From an uncultured Christensenella sp. (GTDB lineage Bacteria; Bacillota; Clostridia; Christensenellales; Borkfalkiaceae), in the NCBI GenBank assembly GCA_910586365.1, contig CAJUGP010000073.1:1-5799 (forward strand): DNA of 5,799 bases. The letters run 5' to 3'. The translations under genes and the position numbers were made by a program. Positions within the stretch are counted from its first letter, which is position 1; each line of letters opens with the position of its first letter. Under the pieces are notes generated by a model. That model was not told the origin of the DNA. It saw only the letters and a program-made list of their open reading frames with translations, and searched no databases. Of the stretch, positions 1 through 5,634 are shown piece by piece.

Positions 1-48
1 CGAATGACGGAGTCAGAGTCCGTTGCCTTACCGCTTGGCGACACCCCA
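1..48 (-). tRNA. tRNA-Gln (anticodon CTG), 3' part missing
   Basis: Read on the minus strand from position 48, the sequence has the 5' acceptor strand TGGGGTG, a D-arm GCC/GGC with loop AAGCGGTAA, an anticodon stem ACGGA/TCCGT (19-23 with 7-11), the seven-base loop CTCTGAC (12-18) and the variable loop CATTC. The anticodon CTG (14-16) reads CAG, so this is a glutamine tRNA; the TGGGGT start and AAGCGGTAA D-loop match bacterial tRNA-Gln as I know it. The contig begins at the first base of the T-stem, so the T-arm, the 3' acceptor strand and CCA lie outside. A good promoter sits directly upstream. The break inside a tRNA gene suggests an assembly end at a multi-copy or clustered tRNA locus. Confidence 0.93.
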
Positions 49-67
49 ATATGTTTTACGAATATAT

Positions 68-96
68 ATTTTACCAAACATCGTAAAAATTATCAA
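68..96 (-). promoter_or_regulatory. Sigma-70-type promoter of the tRNA-Gln gene
   Basis: On the minus strand, -35 TTGATA (91-96) and -10 TAAAAT (68-73) are separated by exactly 17 bases. Transcription should start near position 61, leaving a leader of about a dozen bases before the tRNA 5' end at 48, a normal arrangement for a tRNA gene. It is divergent from the promoter at 176-204. Confidence 0.75.
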
Positions 97-175
97 GCGT
101 TTTTGCCGTTCTTTTCAAAAAATTTTCAGATTATTCTTCGGTTGAAATTTTACTTAAAAAAATATCGTGATACTC

Positions 176-204
176 TTGAAATTTCAAAAAGAGCTTGTTA
201 TAAT
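176..204 (+). promoter_or_regulatory. Consensus promoter P1 upstream of the 84-aa gene
   Basis: TTGAAA (176-181) and a perfect TATAAT (199-204) are spaced by 17 bases, with an extended -10 TG at 196-197. Start of transcription is expected near 211. The -10 box is flanked by a perfect inverted repeat, GCTTGT (193-198) and ACAAGC (205-210), so a protein bound here would cover the promoter. The nearest plus-strand gene is at 391, implying a leader of about 180 bases. Confidence 0.8.
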
Positions 205-240
205 ACAAGCGAGAAAACTTGCTTGCAAGGGTTTTCGAGC
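196..240 (+). repeat. Promoter/inverted-repeat module, copy 1
   Basis: First of two related 45-bp blocks; 35 of 45 positions match copy 2 (326-370) without gaps. It starts with the extended -10 and continues into the hairpin CAAGCGAG-AAAA-CTTGCTTG (206-225), eight pairs including one G-T, followed by GCAA. The inverted repeat straddles the predicted transcription start, which favours an operator read as DNA, although a structure at the 5' end of the RNA is possible. Function is inferred. Confidence 0.7.
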
Positions 241-325
241 GCCCTATTCAAATTCTGATGCGTTTTTTGCAAGAAAAAAGGCGGCGCGTTAGCGACGCAA
301 TAAATCTCTGATTTTTGTATCGCTA

Positions 326-370
326 TGGTATCATACAAGCGAAAATATTTGCTTGCAATTTTTTGCGGGC
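326..370 (+). repeat. Promoter/inverted-repeat module, copy 2 (putative P2)
   Basis: Second copy, 130 bp downstream of the first. It has an extended -10, TG-g-TATCAT (326-334), but no convincing -35 at the right distance, so promoter activity is less certain than for copy 1. The hairpin CAAGCGAA-AATA-TTTGCTTG (336-355) keeps all eight pairs: the G213-C218 pair of copy 1 is A343-T348 here, and the G-T pair is kept. A start from this copy would give a leader of about 50 bases for the gene at 391. A small TTTTTG/CAAAAA stem (360-365 with 370-375) ends one base before the ribosome binding site. Confidence 0.65.
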
Positions 371-390
371 AAAAACGAGAGGAATGCAGA

Positions 391-645
391 ATGGAAACGG
401 AAGAAGAATTGCGTTTTACTTACAAAACGGAGCAGGAACCCGATTGTTATGTGGATACCCGCAAAAAGCGTCCGCTGACGGCGGAAGAAACGATGGCGTT
501 CGTGATCGGGCGCTATTTGAGCAATCTGGAAGAAATATGCGATGCGGAAAAACGGGACGGGGAGCTTTCGCCGTACGCGGAAGGCGTAAAAAGCGCTTAT
601 GTTGAAACGTTGCAGCTTTTTCAGGAATGGGAGAAGATGGAGTAA
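391..645 (+). CDS. Small acidic protein of unknown function (84 aa)
   Basis: I do not recognise this protein. The start at 391 is chosen because GAGAGGA (377-383) lies seven bases upstream; in-frame starts further upstream fall inside the repeated promoter module and lack a ribosome binding site. The product is soluble-looking, rich in Glu, with no signal peptide or membrane segment. Residues 1-30 are charged, and residues from about 31 to the end look mostly helical, ending LQLFQEWEKME. There is one Cys at 19 and one at 50. It stands alone between two duplicated promoter/operator-like blocks and its own terminator, so it is probably a single-gene transcript. A regulatory or partner protein that controls itself through those sites is possible but unproven. 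Codon use resembles the downstream genes. Confidence 0.8.
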   Translation: METEEELRFTYKTEQEPDCYVDTRKKRPLTAEETMAFVIGRYLSNLEEICDAEKRDGELSPYAEGVKSAYVETLQLFQEWEKME

Positions 646-706
646 TACGGATTGAATTTCGAGATTGAGGAGATTTTTACCGTAAAATAACTTATTCGCA
701 AGATAG

Positions 707-737
707 AAAGCCGATTTCAAAACGAATCGGCTTTTTC
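707..737 (+). terminator. Intrinsic terminator of the 84-aa gene
   Basis: AAAGCCGATT (707-716) pairs perfectly with AATCGGCTTT (725-734) around an eight-base loop, followed by a T tract that continues to 736. It lies about 60 bases after the stop codon and separates the small gene from the rhamnose operon. The A-rich left arm could also give some termination on the minus strand. Confidence 0.9.
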
Positions 738-759
738 TTATATTTTGAGCGAATTTGCG

Positions 760-775
760 TGTTTGTGATCAAACA
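760..775. promoter_or_regulatory. Perfect inverted repeat upstream of the rhaB promoter (possible operator)
   Basis: TGTTTG-TGAT-CAAACA is a perfect 6+6 inverted repeat with a four-base spacer, ending about 40 bases before the -35 of the rhaB promoter. Size and position fit an activator site, or an upstream half of a repressor loop. No regulator gene is present in the window, so the binding protein is unknown. Confidence 0.45.
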
Positions 776-816
776 AAAGCAAAAAAAAGTTTTATCGTCA
801 ATATTCCGAGCGCCTA

Positions 817-844
817 TGGACATTTTGTGATTTTATGTTATAAT
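817..844 (+). promoter_or_regulatory. Promoter of the rhaBA operon
   Basis: TGGACA (817-822, five of six bases matching TTGACA) and a perfect TATAAT (839-844) are 16 bases apart, with an extended -10 TG at 836-837. Transcription should start near 851, giving a leader of about 77 bases before rhaB. That leader has a modest possible stem (GTGCGAA 865-871 with TTCGCGC 889-895) but no riboswitch I recognise, and I found no convincing catabolite-repression (cre) site. Confidence 0.75.
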
Positions 845-927
845 GTAATCGTGAAAGTATCGCGGTGCGAATTTTCGTGTATCGGGCGTTCGCGCGGTGT
901 TGAAAGATTAAGACGAAAGGAGCCGGA

Positions 928-2229
928 ATGAAATATTATTTGGCGATCGATATCGGCGCGTCGAGCGGGCGGCATATCGTCGGATGGCGCGAGAGAGAGG
1001 CGCTGCGGAGCGAAGAAGTTTACCGTTTTCCCAACGCCGTGCAAAAGCAAGACGGGCATCTTGTTTGGGATATTTCCGCTTTATACCGCAACGTCGTAGC
1101 GGGGATCAAAGCGGCGTTTGAAAAATATCCCCGCATCGAAAGTCTTGCGATCGATACCTGGGGCGTGGATTACGTGCTTTTGAACGGCGAGCGCGAAATT
1201 CTCCCGTGTTATTCCTATCGGGACGCGCGCACGGAACAGGCGATCGAGCTTGTGCACGGGAAAATGCCGTTTGAAAAGTTATACGAAAAAACGGGTACGC
1301 AGTTTCAGCCTTTTACCACCGTTTATCAGCTTTATGACGATTTACTGCGCGGCAGATTGGAAGAGGCGACCGATTTCCTCATGATCCCCGCGTATCTTTC
1401 CTATAAATTGACGGGGGTGAAAGCGCACGAATACACCAACGCCTCGACGACGGGACTGCTGAACGCGAACGGGGAATTCGACGGCGAAATCCTTCGCGCG
1501 TTGGGATTGCCCGCGCGTTTGTTTCCCGCAATCTCCGCGCCGAAAACGCTGCTCGGTCGTTTGAAAAAAGAAGTGGCGGAAGAAGTCGGCGGCGATCTCG
1601 ACGTCGTGCTGTGCGCCTCGCACGATACGGGCAGCGCGGTCGAAGGGATACCCATGGAAGGGAACGACCTTTATATATCTTCGGGAACCTGGTCGCTGTT
1701 GGGCGTCAAAACGCCGTCGCTCCGAACGGACGAAAACAGCCGCAAAGCCAATTATTCCAACGAAGGCGGCGCGGGATACGTCCGCTATCAGAAGAATATC
1801 ATGGGCATGTGGATCGTGAATAATCTCAGAAAGGAGCTGTGCCCCGAGAAGCCTTTTGCGCAGATCGTGGAAGAGGCGCGCGCAAGCTCGTTTCAGGAAT
1901 ACGTCGACGCGAACGATCCTTCCTTCCTTTCCCCCGAAAGCATGGTAAAAGCGTTCGACGGCTGGTTTGCGGAAAAAACGGAAAAACCCGTTTGCGCGTG
2001 CGATTATTTCAACTGCGCGTTCAAAAGCCTTGCCTACGGCTACAAACAGGCGATCGAGGAGCTCGAAGCCAATCTCGGCGCCGAATATCATAAGATATAT
2101 ATCGTCGGCGGCGGCGCGAAAAACGGTTATCTTAACGAGCTGACCGAACGCGTTTGCGGCAAAAAAGTCGTTGCGCTCCCGATCGAGGCGACGGCGCTCG
2201 GAAATCTGAAACTTCAAATGGAGAGGTAA
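928..2229 (+). CDS. rhaB: Rhamnulokinase, C-terminally short (433 aa)
   Basis: Phosphorylates L-rhamnulose with ATP to L-rhamnulose 1-phosphate in the cytoplasm, the second step of L-rhamnose use. It is an FGGY-family sugar kinase: the N-terminal ATPase-fold signature DIGASSGR (8-15), DTWGVDY (76-82), the conserved SHDTGSAV with the expected catalytic-base Asp233, ISSGTWSLLG (250-259) and the ATP-site glycine motif GGGAKN (394-399). AAAGGAG (916-922) five bases before ATG fixes the start. Assignment as rhamnulokinase rather than another FGGY kinase rests on these motifs plus the adjacent rhaA. Oddity: the family normally continues about 40-55 residues past the ATALGN motif (421-426; E. coli RhaB is 489 aa), but here it stops seven residues later. 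Its last codons, ATG GAG AGG, form the rhaA ribosome binding site. Whether it is fully active is uncertain. Confidence 0.95.
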   Translation: MKYYLAIDIGASSGRHIVGWREREALRSEEVYRFPNAVQKQDGHLVWDISALYRNVVAGIKAAFEKYPRIESLAIDTWGVDYVLLNGEREILPCYSYRDARTEQAIELVHGKMPFEKLYEKTGTQFQPFTTVYQLYDDLLRGRLEEATDFLMIPAYLSYKLTGVKAHEYTNASTTGLLNANGEFDGEILRALGLPARLFPAISAPKTLLGRLKKEVAEEVGGDLDVVLCASHDTGSAVEGIPMEGNDLYISSGTWSLLGVKTPSLRTDENSRKANYSNEGGAGYVRYQKNIMGMWIVNNLRKELCPEKPFAQIVEEARASSFQEYVDANDPSFLSPESMVKAFDGWFAEKTEKPVCACDYFNCAFKSLAYGYKQAIEELEANLGAEYHKIYIVGGGAKNGYLNELTERVCGKKVVALPIEATALGNLKLQMER

Positions 2230-2236
2230 ATAAATC

Positions 2237-3472
2237 ATGTACGATTATGCAAAAAAAATCTATTCCGCTTACGGCGTAGATACGGAAAAAGCGCTTGCCG
2301 CGCTGGCGGAGATCCCCGTGAGCGTGCATTGCTGGCAGGGTGACGACGTAAAAGGATTCGACGGCGACGGCGATCTTTCGGGCGGGATCCAGACGACGGG
2401 AAATTATCCCGGAAGCGCGCGCAATTTCGAGGAGCTGAAAGCCGATCTCAAAAAGGCGTTTTCGCTCATGCCCGGCAAAAAGCGTTTGAACGTGCACGCT
2501 TGCTATGCGATTTTGAACGGCGAGAAGGTGGACCGCGACGCATATCTGCCCAAGCACTTCGCGCCCTGGGTGGCGTTTGCGAAGGAAGAGGGGTTGGACG
2601 GGATCGACTTCAACCCCACCATGTTCTCGCATAAGAACATGAAAGACGGGCTTTCGCTTTCTTCGCCCGACGAAAAAATCAGAAAATTCTGGATCGATCA
2701 CTGCATAGCATGTTTGAAGATCGCGGAATATTTCGCGGATGAAACGGGCACGCCCTGCGTCGTCAACATTTGGATTCCCGACGGCTATAAAGACGTTCCC
2801 GCTGACAGACTTTCGCCCCGTCTGCGCCTGAAAGATTCGCTCGACAAAATCCTTGCGTGCGGATACGATAAAAAGAAAGTCATCGTCGCCGTCGAGAGCA
2901 AGGTGTTCGGCATCGGCATCGAAAGCTATACCGTCGGCTCGAACGAATTCTACCAGAATTACGCCGCGAAAAACGGAATTTGCTGCCTGCTCGACAACGG
3001 GCACTATCACCCCCTCGAATACGTTTCCGATAAAATTCCCGCATTGCTCGCGTTTTACGATACGGTGGCGCTGCACGTCACCCGCGGGGTGCGTTGGGAC
3101 AGCGACCACGTGGTTCTCGTGGAGGACGAACTCAAAGAGATCGCCAAAGAGATCGTGCGCAACGGCGCGACGGAAAAGGTGAAAATCGCACTCGATTATT
3201 TCGACGCGAGCATCAACCGTCTTTCGGCGCTCATTACGGGACAGCGAGCCATGCAAAAAGCGCTGCTCTATGCGCTTTTGTGCAATCACGACGAACTGCG
3301 CTCCTTGCAGGATAACGCCGACTTCACCGCGCTTATGGTCAAACAGGAAGAATACAAAACGCTTCCCTTCGGCGCGGTTTGGGCGGAATACCTTTCCCGT
3401 CAGGGCTTGAAGGAAGATTATCTCACCGAGGTGCGCGAATACGAGCGCGGCGTTTTGAAAACGAGGAAATAA
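2237..3472 (+). CDS. rhaA: L-rhamnose isomerase (411 aa)
   Basis: Converts L-rhamnose to L-rhamnulose in the cytoplasm, the entry step of the pathway; a TIM-barrel metalloenzyme using Mn-type divalent ions. The family hallmarks SVHCWQGDDV (29-38) and GGIQTTGNYPG (49-59) are present. With a constant 14-residue offset from E. coli RhaA numbering as I recall it, all metal ligands are kept: Glu220, Asp253, His280 and Asp320 for the structural site, and His256, Asp288 and Asp290 for the catalytic site. Length matches the family (E. coli 419 aa) and the C-terminus is intact. It starts seven bases after the rhaB stop; its ribosome binding site GGAGAGG (2220-2226) lies inside the end of rhaB, so the two genes are co-transcribed and probably translationally coupled. 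No rhaD aldolase follows. Confidence 0.98.
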   Translation: MYDYAKKIYSAYGVDTEKALAALAEIPVSVHCWQGDDVKGFDGDGDLSGGIQTTGNYPGSARNFEELKADLKKAFSLMPGKKRLNVHACYAILNGEKVDRDAYLPKHFAPWVAFAKEEGLDGIDFNPTMFSHKNMKDGLSLSSPDEKIRKFWIDHCIACLKIAEYFADETGTPCVVNIWIPDGYKDVPADRLSPRLRLKDSLDKILACGYDKKKVIVAVESKVFGIGIESYTVGSNEFYQNYAAKNGICCLLDNGHYHPLEYVSDKIPALLAFYDTVALHVTRGVRWDSDHVVLVEDELKEIAKEIVRNGATEKVKIALDYFDASINRLSALITGQRAMQKALLYALLCNHDELRSLQDNADFTALMVKQEEYKTLPFGAVWAEYLSRQGLKEDYLTEVREYERGVLKTRK

Positions 3473-3484
3473 TTTATCATGTTT

Positions 3485-3514
3485 GTTCCGTTTGCTCCGC
3501 TTCGGAGCCGGAAC
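3485..3514 (+). other. Strong hairpin just after rhaA
   Basis: GTTCCG (3485-3490) pairs with CGGAAC (3509-3514), and GCTCCG (3494-3499) with CGGAGC (3503-3508), a 12-pair stem with a three-base TTT bulge (3491-3493) and a CTT loop. It starts 12 bases after the rhaA stop. No T tract follows, so it is not a standard intrinsic terminator. Protecting the rhaBA mRNA 3' end, or lowering expression of the distal gene, are the likely roles (inferred). Confidence 0.6.
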
Positions 3515-3650
3515 AGCGCGCTTAAAAGGGAGGAGCTGCCGCGGCGGATCGACAATAGGAAGTCGGTCGGCTGCGGCGGCTTCGTCGTTCATGCGCGAAC
3601 GCTGCCCCGTGCGCGGCATGAGGCAGGGCGGGCGGTACGCGCCGCTGCGC

Positions 3651-3656
3651 GGAGGA
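3651..3656 (+). promoter_or_regulatory. Ribosome binding site fixing the lipoprotein start at 3662
   Basis: GGAGGA lies five bases before ATG 3662. That start immediately yields a lysine-rich n-region, a hydrophobic core and a lipobox-like cysteine, whereas the upstream in-frame ATG (3479) has only a distant, weak AGGA and would bury the signal peptide behind 61 residues. Confidence 0.85.
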
Positions 3657-3661
3657 ACAAT

Positions 3662-5518
3662 ATGAAAGGGAAAAAAGCGGCATGCGGTATTCTTGCGCTC
3701 TTTGCGGCGTTTATGTTCGGTGGCTGTTCGTTTCCGCCCCCATCTTCGGACGGCGACGGGGACGGCGGTATGGGGAACGGCGGAACGGATTTACCCGCAA
3801 TCGAACGCGTGCGGGATACGCGCGACCTTAACGATTTCGAGTATACCGTGAACAGCCTTTCGGCGACCGACGCGCTCGGCAGAAGCTTTGCGTCCGCCGA
3901 TCGGGAAATCAAAGAAAGCTACGTCGGCATGTTCTATTTTCTGTGGCTGGGCGAACACCCTTCCGAGATGACGGGCGTGTACGATATTACCAAGCTGCTT
4001 GCCGAAAACCGCGCCTATATTTTCGACGCCGCGGGCACCTACGAAGAAAAAAGCAAAACGGGGCAGTATCATTTTTGGGGCGAACCGCTTTACGGGTATT
4101 ACCGTTCCTCAGACGAATGGGTGATCCGCAAGCATATCGAAGCGTTCGTCATGGCGGGCATCGATTTTCTTTGCTTCGATACGACGAACGGCTTTGCATA
4201 CGAACAGAATGCGCTTACGGTCATGCGCGTGTTGGAAGAGTACCGCGCCGCGGGCTGGAACGCGCCGCAGGTCATGTTTTACACGCATACCCATTCCTTT
4301 GCCACGGCGAATACAATATACCGCAATATCTACGCCGCTCACCCCGAATACGCTGCGCTGTGGTTTGCGCCGCACGGCAAGCCGCTTATCGTAGCGAGCG
4401 AGAACGAGTTTACGGGTGCGGACGGCAAAACGCTCTCGTCTTTTTTCGAGGTGCGTCCGCCGCAATGGCCCAACGGCAATTACGATAAGAACGGCTTCCC
4501 CTGGATGAGCTTTACCTATCCGCAGTCCGATCATAACGGCGTTATGAGCGTTTCGGTGGCGCAGCACAATACGGTGCGCATGAGCAACGAAAGCAGGGGC
4601 AATTCGGGCAGAGGGTATAACGTTGCAACGTTTGAAAACGAAGAGGACAAGGGCGACGCAGGGCTGAATTATCAAAGCCAGTGGGATACCGTTTTGCGCG
4701 ATCCCGCAAAGGTCGATACGGCGTTCGTTACGGGTTGGAACGAGTGGGTCGCGCTCAAATTGCGCGGCGACGGAACGCCCGGCAGCGCGGGCATGCCCTT
4801 CTTCGTCGATACGTTCAGCCAAAATTATTCGCGCGACGTCGAATTCATGAAGGGCGGTTACGGCGATAATTTTTATTTGCAGACGGCGGATAATATCAGG
4901 CGTTACAAATACACCAAAGCCAAGCATTACGAATATCATTGCGTTTCGCCCGCCTCGCCCGACGATCGGCTTTGGGAAGGCGTGCGCGCGTACCGCGATC
5001 CTGCGGGCGACTGCGCCGACCGCAACAGCGCGGGATTCTGTTCTTCCGTGCGCTATGCCGACAATTCGGGGCGCAACGATATCGTTTCGGTGCAGGCGAC
5101 GCACGACGGCGAAAACTTATATCTTAAAATCGTCTGCGCCGCGCCGATCGCTCCGCGCGAACAGGGCGACGAAACCTTCCTCAACGTGTTGCTGGGTACG
5201 GAAGCGGAAGGGTACCGCTACGGCGGATTTCAATTTCTCGTCAACCGTTTGCAGGAAGGGAGCCGCTCTTTGGTCGAACGTATCACGGCTTACGGAAGGT
5301 ACGAGAGGGTCGGCACGGCGGAATGTACTCTTTCAGGAAATGCGGTGATGCTTTCTCTTCCGCTTGCCTGTTTGGGCGTGACGAAAGACGCCTGCCACTT
5401 AAAAATAAAGGCGTTCGACCATATCGCACTCGACGAAAACAACGCCGATTTTTCGCAGTTTTACTGCAAGGGCGACAGCGCGCCCTTCGGCAGATTGGCG
5501 TATACGTACGGTTATTAA
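3662..5518 (+). CDS. Secreted lipoprotein, GH99/WbsX-like TIM barrel plus CBM9-like domain (618 aa)
   Basis: Predicted surface lipoprotein that probably acts on a glycan. Residues 1-22 form a lipoprotein signal (KGKK, hydrophobic core, FGGC with Cys22); 23-45 are a Ser/Gly/Asp linker. About 85-415 resemble the TIM-barrel GH99/GH71-like and WbsX-type regions: YVGMFYFLWLG (87-97), GIDFLCFDTTN (166-176) and TGWNEW (357-362). From about 433 to the end a beta-rich region with the HDGENLYLKI pattern (481-490) looks like a CBM9-type carbohydrate-binding domain; it and the preceding segment carry eight cysteines. Glu361 is a candidate acid/base. The second Glu that, from memory, GH99 enzymes have three residues later is Ala364 here, so classical GH99 chemistry is not supported. 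Its position after rhaBA suggests a rhamnose-containing substrate (inference). A non-catalytic binding role is also possible. No terminator with a T tract follows closely. Confidence 0.88.
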   Translation: MKGKKAACGILALFAAFMFGGCSFPPPSSDGDGDGGMGNGGTDLPAIERVRDTRDLNDFEYTVNSLSATDALGRSFASADREIKESYVGMFYFLWLGEHPSEMTGVYDITKLLAENRAYIFDAAGTYEEKSKTGQYHFWGEPLYGYYRSSDEWVIRKHIEAFVMAGIDFLCFDTTNGFAYEQNALTVMRVLEEYRAAGWNAPQVMFYTHTHSFATANTIYRNIYAAHPEYAALWFAPHGKPLIVASENEFTGADGKTLSSFFEVRPPQWPNGNYDKNGFPWMSFTYPQSDHNGVMSVSVAQHNTVRMSNESRGNSGRGYNVATFENEEDKGDAGLNYQSQWDTVLRDPAKVDTAFVTGWNEWVALKLRGDGTPGSAGMPFFVDTFSQNYSRDVEFMKGGYGDNFYLQTADNIRRYKYTKAKHYEYHCVSPASPDDRLWEGVRAYRDPAGDCADRNSAGFCSSVRYADNSGRNDIVSVQATHDGENLYLKIVCAAPIAPREQGDETFLNVLLGTEAEGYRYGGFQFLVNRLQEGSRSLVERITAYGRYERVGTAECTLSGNAVMLSLPLACLGVTKDACHLKIKAFDHIALDENNADFSQFYCKGDSAPFGRLAYTYGY

Positions 5519-5572
5519 AAAAGCCCCCGTCTTAAAGGTATCTGTTATAGGGTTTTCTTTTCGGGCAAGGAA

Positions 5573-5610
5573 ATAGCGCACTGTCTTCGCTTGCGAAGAC
5601 AGTGCGCTAT
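5573..5610. repeat. Perfect 17-bp inverted repeat downstream of the lipoprotein gene
   Basis: ATAGCGCACTGTCTTCG (5573-5589) pairs without mismatch with 5594-5610 around a CTTG loop. It starts 55 bases after the lipoprotein stop, so it may act as a transcript end, but neither strand has a proper T tract after the stem (only GCTTTA on the plus strand). A mobile or intergenic palindromic repeat is an equally good reading. Confidence 0.8.
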
Positions 5611-5611
5611 G

Positions 5612-5631
5612 CTTTATAAAAAATTATAAAG
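5612..5631. repeat. AT-rich perfect inverted repeat next to the 17-bp hairpin
   Basis: CTTTATAA-AAAA-TTATAAAG is a perfect eight-pair inverted repeat separated by a single base from the GC-richer hairpin before it. Two adjoining perfect palindromes of opposite composition are unlikely by chance, but the A/T-only stem is weak as RNA. Confidence 0.6.
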
Positions 5632-5634
5632 ATT

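Larger units (their letters stand above)
49..390. other. Gene-free divergent region between tRNA-Gln and the 84-aa gene
   Basis: No credible coding sequence lies in this 342-base stretch. It holds the minus-strand tRNA promoter (68-96), an AT-rich tract (about 97-175), a plus-strand promoter (176-204) and two copies of a repeated promoter/inverted-repeat module (196-240 and 326-370). The segment between the copies (241-325) has an A/T homopolymer-rich part and a GC-rich part with only a short possible hairpin (GCGT 286-289 with ACGC 295-298). I see no terminator or riboswitch pattern there. Confidence 0.6.
3473..3661 (+). other. Spacer between rhaA and the lipoprotein gene, probably non-coding
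   Basis: This 189-base spacer is open in the lipoprotein's frame back to an ATG at 3479, but translation gives an Arg-rich, low-complexity stretch using CGG and AGG codons that the flanking genes rarely use, with no family resemblance. It begins with a strong hairpin (3485-3514) and ends with the lipoprotein's ribosome binding site. The first bases after rhaA (TAATTTATCATGT) resemble the rhaB-rhaA junction (TAAATAAATCATGT), so position 3479 may be the relic of a gene start. I see no promoter here, so read-through from rhaBA is likely. Confidence 0.55.

Noticed and set aside
4..258. 84-codon open frame on the plus strand at the left end
   Set aside because: It runs antisense through the tRNA-Gln gene and its promoter, has no ribosome binding site, and its composition simply follows AT-rich non-coding DNA.
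196..370. CRISPR-like pair of repeats
   Set aside because: Only two diverged copies 130 bp apart, each joined to a -10 box; no regular spacers.
760..775. CRP (cAMP receptor) site
   Set aside because: The TGTGATC part looks superficially similar, but the dyad spacing is four rather than six bases and a CRP/cAMP circuit is not expected in a Clostridia-like host.
851..927. Riboswitch or catabolite-repression site in the rhaB leader
   Set aside because: Only a weak seven-pair stem is visible; no conserved aptamer pattern and no acceptable cre match.
2132..3619. 495-codon open frame on the minus strand
   Set aside because: It is antisense to the unmistakable rhaA and the end of rhaB; such long mirror frames arise from codon bias. 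Its Arg/Phe/Val-rich translation resembles no family.
3479..3661. N-terminal extension of the lipoprotein from ATG 3479
   Set aside because: It would place 61 Arg-rich residues before a textbook signal peptide; ATG 3662 has the strong GGAGGA site.
3483..3665. 60-aa frame starting at TTG and ending in an ATGA overlap with the lipoprotein start
   Set aside because: Codon use is slightly better than in the neighbouring frame and the overlap is neat, but it starts at TTG inside a hairpin, lacks a ribosome binding site and reads as low-complexity Ser/Ala/Arg/Gly.
4109..5104. 331-codon open frame on the minus strand
   Set aside because: Antisense to the lipoprotein barrel region, Arg/Ala-rich, no start signal; a codon-bias shadow like the 1342-2238 minus-strand frame over rhaB.
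5519..5566. Intrinsic terminator directly after the lipoprotein stop
   Set aside because: GCCC (5523-5526) could pair with GGGC (5563-5566), but the loop is far too long and no T tract follows.
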